Shown in pieces: positions 1 through 12,045 of a stretch of 64,000 bases of DNA. The stretch comes from Arion vulgaris (lineage: Eukaryota > Mollusca > Gastropoda > Stylommatophora > Arionidae): positions 1,504,728 to 1,568,727 of the forward strand of contig CM036765.1 of NCBI GenBank assembly GCA_020796225.1, read 5' to 3'. The stretch's first letter is position 1. Each line of letters opens with the position of its first letter. The notes below the pieces were generated by a model. The model was not told the DNA's origin. It saw only the letters and a program-made list of their open reading frames with translations, and made no database searches. The position numbers were made by a program, and so were the translations under genes.

Positions 1-373
1 ATATCGGGGAACCAGATAATAGATAGAGCTGACATTCAGAACACCCTCACAGAGTGTGGTCACAAAGAGGATATTATTTTTAACCAATCCACGACAACTG
101 CTAGATTGCAAAAGCTTTGATTGAAGAAGTGGCCAGAAAAGAAAAGCACAACAGAGATATGAGTAAGCTCATCAATCAACATGGTACTGGTACTGTCAGT
201 CGCTGGATGCTGTTGGAGATACCGCGAATGAGATGGGAGCATCTATGGACATGCCTGGAGTGAAGATCTTCCACTCTGAAATGGAAACTGATATAAGGAA
301 ATCGGAAAACAATAATACTCAAAATAATACAACACTCGTTGGGTTAGTAAGATAATCTAGTGCAAGAAGAGCT
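1..373. other. non-genic unique sequence
   Basis: AT-rich sequence with stops in all frames and no domain that I recognise. A 60-codon open frame on the minus strand has no features and is probably chance. Confidence 0.5.
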
Positions 374-374
374 A

Positions 375-550
375 ACAGTTGTTCAATTGTTGTAATGTCA
401 CGAAGTCACAACTTACAAACAGTTGTTCAATTGTTGTATTGTCACGAAGTCACAACTGACAAACAGTTGTTATATTGTTGTAATGTCACGAAGTCACAAC
501 TTACAAACAGTTGTTATATTGTTGTATTGTCACGAAGTCACAAATGACAA
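375..550. repeat. 44-bp tandem repeat, 4 copies
   Basis: Four head-to-tail copies of a 44-bp unit containing TGTCACGAAGTCACAA. Copies alternate between two subtypes (TTGTAATG and TTGTATTG), which suggests doubling of a dimer. Confidence 0.9.
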
Positions 551-783
551 ACAGTTTTTCTATAATGGCTTCATTCATTTCAATTGAAGAACAATAATTA
601 TTTCAATAACTCTTTCCACTGAAGGTGAATATTCTACATATACAGCAGCTGAAACTATTTGGAGATGGCACGTTTCATTCCACATCAAAATGAAAGAAAC
701 TATTTTAGAATAAATTGTTGACGTGAAATATTAGGAGAAAGTGATTTATGTACTTTGTTGAGGAAATGTACTGATTATAGATC

Positions 784-991
784 ATGTCGGGAGATGATTT
801 CATCCGATTATTTGTAAGTGCTATGTAATGTGGGCATGTCGGGAGATGATTTCATCCGATTATTTGTAAGTGCTATGTAATGTGGGCATGTCGGGAGATG
901 ATTTCATCCGATTATTTGTAAGTGCTATGTAATGTGGGCATGTCGGGAGATGATTTCATCCGATTATTTGTAAGTGCTATGTAATGTGGGC
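784..991. repeat. 52-bp tandem repeat, 4 copies
   Basis: Four essentially identical 52-bp units starting ATGTCGGGAGATGATTTC. The identity between copies points to recent expansion. The 551-783 gap before it is unique AT-rich DNA. Confidence 0.95.
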
Positions 992-1009
992 ATGTTTTAA
1001 GCAGAAATA

Positions 1010-1231
1010 CAAAGAGTGTGCATGTCAGACTGAAACACCGACTCTAGAGCACCTCCTGTAGTCATGTCCATCATACATACATCAGGGAAACCAAACCTGG
1101 TCTCATGAACGGAGCTTACAGAGATCTATTGGCAACTCTCCATGAATTCCAACTGACATGCAACTGTATAGAGGTAACCCATCTCATGGTGTTGGCCAGC
1201 ATTCGAGACACAACGCAAAGAAGAAGAATAG
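1010..1231 (+). pseudogene. LINE C-terminal fragment (family E, RNase H-tail type)
   Basis: Forward translation reads CACQTETPTLEHLL, a stop, then SCPSY. This is the Cys-x-Cys...EHLL..CP knuckle found after RNase H at the end of Jockey/I-like retrotransposon ORFs. The fragment is broken by stops and ends in a short GAA run (CGCAAAGAAGAAGAA) like other elements in the window. The 46-bp array begins 9 bp further on. The motif is seen directly; the clade assignment is inference. Confidence 0.7.
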
Positions 1232-1239
1232 TTTTCAAT

Positions 1240-2619
1240 GTCATATTAGATAAACATCTGTCTCCATAATGAAAGTTGTATCTAGGTCATATTAGATAAA
1301 CATCTGTCTCCACAATGAAAGTTGTATCTAGGTCACATTAGATAAACATCTGTCTCCATAATGAAAGTTGTATCTAGGTCACATTAGATAAACATCTGTC
1401 TCCATAATGAAAGTTGTATCTAGGTCACATTAGATAAACATCTGTCTCCATAATGAAAGTTGTATCTAGGTCACATTAGATAAACATCTGTCTCCATAAT
1501 GAAAGTTGTATCTAGGTCACATTAGATAAACATCTGTCTCCATAATGAAAGTTGTATCTAGGTCACATTAGATAAACATCTGTCTCCATAATGAAAGTTG
1601 TATCTAGGTCACATTAGATAAACATCTGTCTCCATAATGAAAGTTGTATCTAGGTCACATTAGATAAACATCTGTCTCCATAATGAAAGTTGTATCTAGG
1701 TCACATTAGATAAACATCTGTCTCCATAATGAAAGTTGTATCTAGGTCACATTAGATAAACATCTGTCTCCATAATGAAAGTTGTATCTAGGTCACATTA
1801 GATAAACATCTGTCTCCATAATGAAAGTTGTATCTAGGTCACATTAGATAAACATCTGTCTCCATAATGAAAGTTGTATCTAGGTCACATTAGATAAACA
1901 TCTGTCTCCATAATGAAAGTTGTATCTAGGTCACATTAGATAAACATCTGTCTCCATAATGAAAGTTGTATCTAGGTCACATTAGATAAACATCTGTCTC
2001 CATAATGAAAGTTGTATCTAGGTCACATTAGATAAACATCTGTCTCCATAATGAAAGTTGTATCTAGGTCACATTAGATAAACATCTGTCTCCATAATGA
2101 AAGTTGTATCTAGGTCACATTAGATAAACATCTGTCTCCATAATGAAAGTTGTATCTAGGTCACATTAGATAAACATCTGTCTCCATAATGAAAGTTGTA
2201 TCTAGGTCACATTAGATAAACATCTGTCTCCATAATGAAAGTTGTATCTAGGTCACATTAGATAAACATCTGTCTCCATAATGAAAGTTGTATCTAGGTC
2301 ACATTAGATAAACATCTGTCTCCATAATGAAAGTTGTATCTAGGTCACATTAGATAAACATCTGTCTCCATAATGAAAGTTGTATCTAGGTCACATTAGA
2401 TAAACATCTGTCTCCATAATGAAAGTTGTATCTAGGTCACATTAGATAAACATCTGTCTCCATAATGAAAGTTGTATCTAGGTCACATTAGATAAACATC
2501 TGTCTCCATAATGAAAGTTGTATCTAGGTCATATTAGATAAACATCTGTCTCCATAATGAAAGTTGTATCTAGGTCATATTAGATAAACATCTGTCTCCA
2601 TAATGAAAGTTGTATCCAG
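1240..2619. repeat. 46-bp tandem repeat, exactly 30 copies
   Basis: 1380 bp is exactly 30 x 46 bp. The unit contains ATTAGATAAACATCTGTCTC. Interior copies are identical; only the outer copies differ (GTCATATT instead of GTCACATT, one CACAATG, a final TATCCAG). Edge divergence with a homogeneous core is the usual signature of unequal exchange. Confidence 0.97.
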
Positions 2620-2984
2620 GTCACATGAATATGCTACTTTACTCCCTTATTCGTGTCATTATCCATGTTTTTAACAGACAACTGTATGAATGTCTTTGCA
2701 CTCATCACCAACAGAAACTTAACGTTCTTTGCCCTGTCCCTTTTACCACTCCTTCCAAGTGTCCACTACGGTCTTCTCTTCCCATGCCTTGTAATCTATA
2801 TGGGTATATGTTGCATGTATTCAAGTTATATATTTACTAGATTTTTCATTGTTTCTCTTCCGTTCTATTTCTAGTTTTTATGTGTGTTTTTGTGTTACAT
2901 TTATTTCGTTATTCGTTTTTATTCCCAGATTTTCGTTTTTATTTCCAGATTTTCATTAGAAACGTTTGTTTTTTAAATTTGCCA
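2620..2984. other. non-genic, T-rich spacer
   Basis: T-rich sequence after the array. Short overlapping open frames (76 and 73 codons) lack recognisable features. A 23-bp near-duplication of TTCGTTTTTATTCCCAGATT occurs around 2910-2955. Confidence 0.4.
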
Positions 2985-3145
2985 CTCCTGTTGTTCGTTT
3001 GCTTGATAAAGGCCTTGTTGGTCGAAAAGTTGCTGTATTTTGTCATTGTTTTTGTAATTTGTAAAACTACAGTACTTTGTGATTACGTGTTTTGCCAATC
3101 AAATAGTTTTACTGCAGTCTCATCTATTTTGTGAATATGATGGTA
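2985..3145 (+). repeat. dispersed element, copy 1 (TTGATAAAGGCC...GGTCGAAA motif)
   Basis: The block GTTTGCTTGATAAAGGCC, a short loop and GGTCGAAA, followed by TTTGTAAAACTACAGTACTT, recurs at 12735-12880 (reverse), 33880-33985 and, in part, 39745-39795 (reverse). GGCC and GGTC can pair as a small hairpin. The family is an interspersed repeat of unknown class. Its 3' boundary (CAGTCTCATCTAT) is shared with the 39745 copy. Confidence 0.75.
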
Positions 3146-3204
3146 TGATGGTACTATCAATCAAATCAATCAATATCTTAGTTTTGCCTTTTTTTGTCCC
3201 AACC

Positions 3205-4330
3205 TGTACTGTTATTCTTCTTCTTCTTTTGTCATCACACTGTTACCGGACCCAGTGTCGAGGTTTTATGTATTTGTCTTGTGCTTCTCTGGTGACTTGT
3301 CATCACACTGTTACCGGACCCAGTGTCGAGGTTTTATGTATTTGTCTTGTGCTTCTCCTGTGACTTGTCATCACACTGTTACCGGACCCAGTGTTGAGGT
3401 TTTATGTATTTGTCTTGTGCTTCTCCTGTGACTTGTCATCACACTGTTACCGGACCCAGTGTCGAGGTTTTATGTATTTGTCTTGTGCTTCTCCTGTGAC
3501 TTGTCATCACACTGTTACCGGGCTGCTAACCCAGTGTCGAGGTTTTATGTATTTGTCTTGTGCTTCTCCTGTGACTTGTCATCACACTGTTACCGGACCC
3601 AGTGTCGAGGTTTTATGTATTTGTCTTGTGCTTCTCTGGTGACTTGTCATCACACTGTTACCGGACCCAGTGTTGAGGTTTTATGTATTTGTCTTGTGCT
3701 TCTCCTGTGACTTGTCATCACACTGTTACCGGGCTGCTAACCCAGTGTCGAGGTTTTATGTATTTGTCTTGTGCTTCTCCTGTGACTTGTCATCACACTG
3801 TTACCGGACCCAGTGTCGAGGTTTTATGTATTTGTCTTGTGCTTCTCTGGTGACTTGTCATCACACTGTTACCGGACCCAGTGTTGAGGTTTTATGTATT
3901 TGTCTTGTGCTTCTCCTGTGACTTGTCATCACACTGTTACCGGGCTGCTAACCCAGTGTCGAGGTTTTATGTATTTGTCTTGTGCTTCTCCTGTGACTTG
4001 TCATCACACTGTTACCGGACCCAGTGTTGAGGTTTTATGTATTTGTCTTGTGCTTCTCTGGTGACTTGTCATCACACTGTTACCGGACCCAGTGTCGAGG
4101 TTTTATGTATTTGTCTTGTGCTTCTCCTGTGACTTGTCATCACACTGTTACCGGACCCAGTGTCGAGGTTTTATGATTTGTCTTGTCCTTCTCCTGTGAC
4201 TTGTCATCACACTGTTACCTGTACCCAGTGTTGAGGTTTTATGTATTTGTCTTGTGCTTCTCTGGTGACTTGTCATCACACTGTTACCGGACTAAGTGTC
4301 GATTTTATGTATTTGTCTTGTGCTTCTCTG
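3205..4330 (-). repeat. 68/74-bp tandem repeat grown from a LINE-C 3' end
   Basis: The array begins immediately after a TTC run, which is the GAA tail of a minus-strand element. Units of 68 bp contain GTCATCACACTGTTACCGGA and end CTTCTCTGGTGACTT; a 74-bp variant carries CCGGGCTGCTAACCC. The same sequence is the single-copy 3' UTR of LINE-C at 27294-27350, so the array is an amplified LINE 3' end. About 16 copies. Confidence 0.9.
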
Positions 4331-4750
4331 TGACTTGTGTTGAACTTCTCTGTGACTTGTGCTTGTCATCTTCTCTGTGACTTGCACTGTTCACTTAACT
4401 CTGTGACTTGTCTTGTACTTCTCTGTGACTTGTGTTGTGCTTCTCTGTGACTTGTGCTTGTGACTTCTCTGTGACTTGTGTTGTACATCTCTGTGACTTG
4501 TCTTGTACTTCTCTGTGACTTGTCTTGTACTTCTGCTGTGACTTGTTTGTACTTCTCTGTGACTTGTGTTGTACTTCTCTGTGACTTGTGTTGTACTTCT
4601 CTGTGACTTGTGTTGTACTTCTCTGTGACTTGTGTTGTACATCTCTGTGACTTGTCTTGTACTTCTCTGTGACTTGTGTTGTACATCTCTGTGACTTGTC
4701 TTGTACTTCTCTGTGACTTGTCTTGTACTTTTCTGTGACTTGTCCTTCTC
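4331..4750. repeat. about 21-bp tandem repeat derived from the 68-bp array
   Basis: The unit is roughly CTTCTCTGTGACTTGTCTTGT, i.e. the last part of the 68-bp unit, amplified about 20 times with small variants (GTGTTGTAC, CTGCTGTGAC). It follows the parent array without a gap, so a sub-segment of one array started a second, shorter-period array. Confidence 0.9.
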
Positions 4751-4808
4751 TGTGACTGTGTGATGGTTTCTTTGTTTTTTCTTTCTAGTTATTGATTACA
4801 GAAGGACG

Positions 4809-5037
4809 TTATTATAACCCTCCAGGCAGACCTATAGCTGCTTAGTTTATTATAACCCTCCAGGCAGATCCATAGCTGCTCAGTTTATTATAACCCTCCA
4901 GGCAGACCTATAGCTGCTTAGTTTATTATAACCTTCCAGGCAGATCCATAGCTGCTCAATTTATTATAGCCCTCCAGGCAGACCTATAGCTGCTTAGTTT
5001 ATTATAACCCTCCAGGCAGATCCATAGCTGCTCAGTT
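4809..5037. repeat. 38-bp tandem repeat, 6 copies
   Basis: Six 38-bp units containing CCTCCAGGCAGA and TAGCTGCT, alternating ACCTATAG..TTAGT with TCCATAG..TCAGT, so the growth step was a dimer. A single diverged copy of the same unit and its right flank lies at 53540-53650. Confidence 0.93.
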
Positions 5038-5525
5038 TACCCCAGGAAATGTCAGAGTGTACATGCTTATTGCTGTTGTGGTCGTCAGTTGGCCCACAAC
5101 TTATTCTACTCAAACAGTTGAACTCATAAAACTGGTGCTACCAAATACATAAACTACCAAGTGCAGTAGTCTGCGCCCGCGTGCTTGTCACCTTTGACTA
5201 TGCACCACATACTACGCTTTTATTTGTTTTGTTGTGAAATAAATTTGTATGCAACACAGGTAGAGTGAGAAAAAAAACCTAACACAATTAATTCAAACAC
5301 ATCCTTTTTTTATTTATTTCTAATACGGTAGTCAATACGTTAAATTGTGCAAAACGGAAGACGTCCCACGAGGACTCAGTGATTGCATGTTGGAGAACGT
5401 CACTGAATTTGATGTTGAATTCGGTTGTGTTTTAGTGGCATTGTTTGTATTGAGTGATTAAATGTTAGGGTCATCATTATTTTACATTGAGAAGTAAACA
5501 TGTGTGCCCCAATCTCTTTCTTATA
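5038..5525. other. non-genic unique sequence
   Basis: No open frame of note. The first about 60 bp are shared with 53580-53650 and belong to the same dispersed repeat as the 38-bp array. The rest is AT-rich unique DNA. Confidence 0.45.
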
Positions 5526-5526
5526 C

Positions 5527-5965
5527 GTGAAGATATTTGTTACTACAAGTATTTTAAATCTCTGATGTACTTTTGAAGATATTTGTTACTACACAGTATT
5601 GTCAAATCTCTGATGTACTTTTGAAGATATTTGTTACTACACAGTATTGTTAAATCTCTGATGTACTTTTGAAGATATTTGTTACTACACAGTATTGTTA
5701 AATCTCTGATGTACTTTTGAAGATATTTGTTACTATACAGTATTGTTAAATCTCTGATGTACTTTTGAAGATATTTGTTACTATACAGTATTGTTAAATC
5801 TCTGATGTACTTTTGAAGATATTTGTTACTATACAGTATTGTTAAATCTCTGATGTACTTTTGAAGATATTTGTTACTATACAGTATTGTCAAATCTCTG
5901 ATGTACTTTTGAAGATATTTGTTACTATACAGTATTGTCAAATCTCTGATGTACTTTTGAAGATA
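5527..5965. repeat. 48-bp tandem repeat, about 9 copies
   Basis: Unit of 48 bp containing GAAGATATTTGTTACTA and AAATCTCTGATGTACTT. The first copy is two bases short and diverged. 48 is a multiple of three, which keeps a 132-codon minus-strand frame open; no coding evidence. Confidence 0.95.
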
Positions 5966-6061
5966 GTCAACACTTATATCAAGTATTTATTGTTAAATTT
6001 TGTTTTAACGTTTTTTTTTCCAACTAGAGGTTATCTAGTTATCTATTATCAAGTCTTAAGT

Positions 6062-9000
6062 GCCATGTTTTCTGCTATGTTTTCTTCTTCTGTTTTCTTC
6101 TATGTTTTCTTCTACGTCTTCTTTAATGTTTTCTTTTATGTTTTCTTTTATGTTTTCTTCTGTTTTCTTTTATGTTTTCTTCTATGTTTTCTTTTATGTT
6201 TTCTTCTGTTTTCTTTTATGTTTTCTTCTATGTTTTCTTTTATGTTTTCTTCTGTTTTCTTTTATGTTTTCTTTTATGTTTTCTTTAATGTTTTCTTTTA
6301 TGTTTTCTTTTATGTTTTCTTTAATGTTTTCTTTTATGTTTTCTTTTATGTTTTCTTTTATGTTTTCTTTTATGTTTTCTTTTATGTTTTCTTTAATGTT
6401 TTCTTTTATGTTTTCTTTTATGTTTTCTTTTATGTTTTCTTCTGTTTTCTTTTATGTTTTCTTTTATGTTTTCTTTAATGTTTTCTTTTATGTTTTCTTT
6501 TATGTTTTCTTTTATGTTTTCTTTTATGTTTTTTTATGTTTTTTTTATGTTTTCTTTTATGTTTTTTATGTTTTCTTTTATGTTTTCTTTTATGTTTCTT
6601 TAATGTTTTCTTTTATGTTTTCTTTAATGTTTTCTTTAATGTTTTCTTTATGTTTTTCTATGTTCTCTTCTATGTTTTCTTCTATGTTTTCTTCTATGTT
6701 TTCTTTTATTGTTCTCTTCTTTGTTTTCTTCTTCTATGTTTTCTTTTATGTTCTTTTATGTTTTCTTCTGTTTTCTTCTATTTTTTCTTTTATGTTTTCT
6801 TCTACGTTTTCTTCTATGTTTTTTTCTTCTGTTTTCTTTTATGTTTTCTTCTGATTTCTTCTTCTATGTTTTCTTTTGTTTTCTTCTTCTATGTTTTTTC
6901 TGTTTTCTTCATCTATGTTTTCTTCTATCTCTTCTTTTATGTTTTCTTCTTTGTTTTCTTCTGTTTTATTCTATATTTTCTTTTATGTTTTCTTCTATGT
7001 TTTCTTCTATGTTTTCTTCTATGTTTTCTTCTACTTTTTCTTCTACGTTTTCTTCCATTTATTTCTTCTACGTTTTCTTCTATATTTTTTGCTTCTATGT
7101 TTTCTTCTATGTTTTCTTGTATGTTTTCTTCTTCTATGTTTTCTTTTATGTTTTCTTCTTCTATGTTTTCATCTACGTTTTCTTCTTCTATGTTTTCTTC
7201 TTTTCTGTTTTCGTCTATGTTTTCTTCTACGTTTTCTTCTATGTCTTCTTTTATGTTTTCTTTTATGTTTCCTTCTTCTATGTTTTCTTATACGTTTTCT
7301 TCTTCTATTTTTACTTCTATGTTTTCTTCTTCTATGTTTTCTTCTTCTATGTTTTCTTCTTCTATGTTTTCTTCTATGTTTTCTTCTATGTTCTCTTCTA
7401 CGTTTTCTTCTATTTTTTGTTCTTTTTTTTCTGTTTTCTTCTATATTTTCTTCTACGTTTTCTTCTTCGTTTACTTCTATGTTTTTTTCTTCTATGATTT
7501 CTTCTGCTATGTTTTTTTTTTATGTTTTCTTCTTCTTTTGTTTTCTTCTTAGTTTTTTTCTTCCATGTTTTCTTTTATGTTTTTTTCTTCTATGTTTTTT
7601 TCTTCTATGATTTCTTCTGCTATGTTTTTTTTTTATGTTTTCTTCTTCTTTTGTTTTCTTCTTAGTTTTTTTCTTCTACGTTTTCTTTTATGTTTTTTTC
7701 TTCTATGTTTTTTTCTTCTATGTTTTCTTTTATGTTTCCTCTTCTATGTTTCTTCTATGTTATCTTCTTCTACGTTTTCTTCCATGTTTTTTTCTTCTAT
7801 GTTTTCTTCTTCTATGTTTTCTTTTATGTTTTCTTCTTCTACGTTTTCTTCTATGTTTTTTTCTTCTATGTTTTCTTTTATGTTTTCTTCTTCTACGTTT
7901 TCTTTTATATTTTCTTCTTCTATGTTTTCTTCTATGTTTTCTTCTATGTTTTCTTCTATGTTTTCTTCTACTTTTTCTTCTACGTTTTCTTCATTTTTTC
8001 TTCTACGTTTTCTTCTATATTTTGTCTTCTATGTTTTCTTCTATGTTTTCTTGTATGTTTTCTTGTATGTTTTCTTCTTCTATGTTTTCTTTTATGTTTT
8101 CTTCTTCTATGTTTTCATCTACGTTTTCTTCTTCTATGTTTTCTTCTTTTCTGTTTTCGTCTATGTTTTCTTCTACGTTTTCTTCTATGTCTTCTTTTAT
8201 GTTTTCTTTTATGTTTCCTTCTTCTATGTTTTCTTATACGTTTTCTTCTTCTATTTTTACTTCTATGTTTTCTTCTTCTATGTTTTCTTCTTCTATGTTT
8301 TCTTCATCTATGTTTTCTTCTATGTTTTCTTCTATGTTCTCTTCTACGTTTTCTTCTATTTTTTGTTCTTTTTTTCTGTTTTCTTCTATATTTTCTTCTA
8401 CGTTTTCTTCTTCGTTTTCTTCTATGTTTTTTTCTTCTATGATTTCTTCTGCTATGTTTTTTTTTTATGTTTTCTTCTTCTTTTGTTTTCTTCTTAGTTT
8501 TCTTCTTCTACGTTTTCTTTTATGTTTTTTTCTTCTATGTTTTTTTCTTCTATGTTTTCTTTTATGTTTTCCTCTTCTATGTGTTCTTCTATGTTATCTT
8601 CTTCTACGTTTTCTTCCATGTTTTTTTCTTCTATGTTTTCTTCTTCTATGTTTTCTTTTATGTTTTCTTCTTCTACGTTTTCTTCTATGTTTTTTTCTTC
8701 TATGTTTTCTTTTATGTTTTCTTCTTCTACGTTTTCTTCTATGTTTTTTTCTTCTATGTTTTCTTTTAAGTTTTCTTCAACGTTTTCTTTTCTGTTTTAT
8801 TCTTCTACGTTTTCTTCTATGTTTTTTTAGATGTTTTCTTCTATGCTTTCTTCTATGTCTTCTTCTATGTTTTCTTCTATGTTTTCTTCTATGTCTTCTT
8901 TTATGTTTTCTTCTATATTTTCTTCCAATTTTTCTTCTACGTTTTGTTATATGTTCTGTTATATGTTTTCTTCTACGTTTTCTTCTATGTTTTCTTCTAT

Positions 9001-10605
9001 GTTTTCTTCTTTTTTTCTTCTATATTTTCTTCTATGTTTTTTCTTCTATGTTTTCTTCTATGTTTTATTCTATGTTTTCTTCTATGTTTTCTTATACGTT
9101 TTCTTCTTCTATTTTTACTTCTATGTTTTCTTCTTCTACGTTTTCTTCTACGTTTTGTTCTACGTTTTTTTCTGTTTTCTTCTACGTTTTCTTCTACGTT
9201 TTGTTCTATGTTTTTTCTGTTTTCTTCACGTTTTCTTCTACGTTTTCTTCTTCGTTGCCTTCTATGTTTTTTTCTTCTATGATTTCTTATGCTATGTTTT
9301 CTTTTATGTTTTCTTCTTCTATGTTTTCTTCTTTTTTTTTTTCTTCTACGTTTTTTAATGTTTTTTCTTCTATGTTTTTTCTTCTACGTTTTCTTTTGTT
9401 TTTTCTTTTATGTTTTCTTCTTCTATGTGTTCTTCTATGTTTTCTTCTTCTTCTACGTTTTCTTTTATATTTTCTTCTTCTATGTTTTCTTCTATGTTTT
9501 ATTCTATGTTTTCTTCTACGTTTTCTTCTACGCTGTCTTCTTCCTTTTTTCTATGTTTTCTTTTATGTTTTCTTTTATGATTTTTTCTACGTTTACTTTT
9601 ATGTTTTTTTCTTCTAGTTTTCCTCTATGTTTTTTGATGTTTTTTATGTTCTCTTTTATATTTTCTTCTATATTTTCTCCTTCTATGTTTTCATCTATGT
9701 GTTCTCCTTCTATGTTTTCTGCTATGTTTTCTCCTTCTATGTTTTCTTCTTCTATGTTTTCTTCTATGTTTTCATCTATGTTTTCTCCTTCTATGTTTTC
9801 TTCTTCTATGTTTTCTTCTATGTTTTCTTCTATGTTTTCTCCTATGTTTTCTTCTATGTTTTCTTCTATGTTTTCTTTTTCTGTTTTCTCCTTCTATGTT
9901 TTCTTCTAAATTTTCTTCTATGTTTTCTTTTATATTTTCTTCTATGTTTTTATCTATGTTTTCTCCTTCTATGCTTCCTTTTATATTTTCTTCTATGTTT
10001 TCATCTGTTTCCTCCTATGTTTTCTTTTATATTTTCTTCTATGTTTTCATCTATGTTTTCTCCTTCTATGTTTTCTTTTATATTTTCTTCTATGTTTTCA
10101 TCTATGTTTTCTCCTTCTATGATTTCTTTTATATTTTCTTCTATGTTTTCATCTATGTTTTCTCCTTCTATGTTTTCTTTTATATTTTCTTCTATGTTTT
10201 CATCTATGTTTTCTCTTTCTATGTTTTCTTTTATGTTTTCTTTTATGTTTTATTCTTTGTTTTCTTCGATGTTTTGTTCTACATTTTCTTCTACGTTTTC
10301 TTCTACATTTTCTTCTACATTTTCTTCTACATTTTCTTCTACATTTTCTTCTATGTTTTCTTCTTCGTTTTCTTCTACATTTCTTCTACGTTTTCTTCTT
10401 CTATGTTTTCGTCTATGTTTTCTTCTATGTTTTCTTCTTCTCTGTTTTCTTTTATGTTTTCTTCTATGTTTTCATCTACGTTTTCTTCTTCTATGTTTTC
10501 TTCTTCTCTGTTTTCGTCTATGTTTTCTTCTATGTTTTCTTTTATGTTTTCTTCTTCTATGTTTTCTTCTACGTTTTCTTCTACATTTGCTTCTACGTTT
10601 TCTTG
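6062..10605. repeat. 4.5 kb (TTTTCTTCTATG)n block with nested long duplications
   Basis: Almost pure pyrimidine-plus-ATG sequence built on a 12-mer TTTTCTTCTATG and 15-mer TTTTCTTCTTCTATG, with TTTTATG, ACG and AATG variants. All plus frames are open (FSSM, FLLC, VFFY periods) simply because the unit lacks stops. Rare marker variants recur at long distances: a CTTGTATG cluster near 7115 and 8060, and GATTTCTTCTGCTATG at about 7494, 7609 and 8440. They reveal superimposed duplications with periods of about 115, 835 and 945 bp. No gene is supported. Confidence 0.93.
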
Positions 10606-11335
10606 TGGCAAGTATGTGTAAGCGAGTGTGTAATGATGTGGCAAGTATGTGTAAGCCAGTGTGTAATGATGTGGCAAGTATGTGTAAGCGAGAGTGTAAT
10701 GATGTCGCATGTATGTGTAAGTCAGTGTGTAATGATGTGCAAGTATGTTGGCGAGTGTGTAATGATGTGGCAAGTATGTGTAAGCAGTGTGTAATGATGT
10801 GGCAAGTATGTGTAGCGAGTGTGTAATGATGTCGCATGTATGTGTAAGCTAGTGTGTAATATTGTCGCAAGTATGTGTAAGCTAGTGTGTAATGATGTCG
10901 CAAGTATGTGTAAGCGAGTGTGTAATGACGTAGCAAGTATGTGTACATAAGTGTGTAAGCGAGTGTGTAATGACGTAGCAAGTATGTGTACATAAGTGTG
11001 TAATGACGTTGTAATGACGTAGCAAGTATGTGTACATAAGTGTGTAATGACGTTGTAATGACGTAGCAAGTATGTGTACATAAGTGTTTAATGACGTTGT
11101 AATGACGTAGCAAGTATGTGTACATAAGTGTGTAAGCGAGTGTGTAATGACGTAGCAAGTATGTGTACATAAGTGTGTAATGACGTTGTAATGACGTAGC
11201 AAGTATGTGTACATAAGTGTGTAATGACGTTGTAATGATGTAGCAAGTATGTGTACATAAGTGTGTAATGATGACGTAGCAAGTATGTGTACATAAGTGT
11301 GTAATGATGACGTAGCAAGTATGTGTACATAAGTG
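10606..11335. repeat. 33-bp then 44-bp related tandem arrays
   Basis: Left part: about ten 33-bp units with GCAAGTATGTGTAAGCGAG. Right part: units sharing GCAAGTATGTGTACATAAG, with an added TGACGTTGTAA piece giving 44 bp, and some short variants. The two halves share the core GCAAGTATGTGTA, so one array type evolved from the other. The block abuts the pyrimidine block directly. Confidence 0.92.
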
Positions 11336-11399
11336 CTGCGATCTTCACTTCGATATATCTCTCATCGCATTACTATTAAAGACACCGGTTCTTTGTTTG

Positions 11400-11735
11400 T
11401 TTACTAGCCCGTGTTTTGCCAGGACTCGCAAAGGAGCAAATAATAAAACAATGCGACCTGCAAGGCATGTCGTAAGTAACATTGCGACCTGCAAGGCATG
11501 TCGTAAGCTAACATTGCGACCTGCAAGGCATGTCGTAAGCGGTGGCTGAGGTATTGATCTAAGGAGGCTACCCTAGTAAACAAAAGGCATTGCAGAAATA
11601 GGATGTGCTGGCCTACTTGTAGGCGCATAACTGACACAACGTATAATCGCTCTTAGGCTCAGATCACATACAATTCACAAAGAGTGTGTTTAAACAAGTG
11701 GTCGATATAGAACGTTCGAAGAAGAAGAAGTAGCT
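11400..11735 (+). repeat. GAA-tailed dispersed element, copy 1, with internal triplication
   Basis: Homologous along its length to 48516-48690: shared CAATCGCTCTTAGGCTCAGA and a terminal GAAGAAGAAG run. A segment with GCGACCTGCAAGGCATGTCG is present three times at 11450-11545 but once in the other copy. SINE-like or a LINE 3' end; no RNA polymerase III box could be established by eye. Confidence 0.75.
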
Positions 11736-11935
11736 GGTTTACTATTCTTCTTTGGCTACCAGTACAGTGCTCTTGTCTAGCTACAACACATTTGACTTGT
11801 AATTCTTGTAGTCTGGATTAGTGTTGTCGATTGACCATCATTACTTGAATGTTGATTTCTACAACACTAATAATGTCTTTCAGAAGGATAATTTATTCCA
11901 TCTCTGTTCTGCAGAAAGTTATGCCAAAATATCAG

Positions 11936-12045
11936 GAAATCACTTCATTTAGGATATTCGCCGGTGCTACGGATACCGTGCATATGTACTGGAGTTTTCT
12001 GAGTGTTTGTCAGGGGCGTGTGGTAACGGTTTTTTTTGGGGGGTT
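11936..12045 (+). mobile_element. LINE-D 5' UTR fragment
   Basis: GGTGCTACGGA, CTGGAGTTTTC and GCGTGTGGTAACGGTTT match, in order, the leader of LINE-D at 61213-61300. The match stops before the LINE-D start codon, so only the 5' end is preserved. Such a piece is unusual because LINE copies normally lose their 5' ends. Confidence 0.75.

Noticed and set aside
375..550. CRISPR-like array
   Set aside because: Direct head-to-tail repeats with no unique spacers; same for every other array in the window. The context is eukaryotic.
2996..3040. Hammerhead ribozyme in the TTGATAAAGGCC...GGTCGAAA motif
   Set aside because: It has a short stem II-like hairpin and GAAA, but the CUGAUGA core is UUGAUAA with an extra A; the essential C3 and G8 positions are not kept in any copy. 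No closing stems I and III or UH cleavage site were found by eye.
4366..4686. Lys/Gln/Ser-rich minus ORFs
   Set aside because: Products of the 21-bp array (3n period); no coding support.
6060..10826. Several 200-660-codon Phe/Ser/Leu-rich ORFs
   Set aside because: Translation of a (TTTTCTTCTATG)n block; every frame lacks stops by composition.
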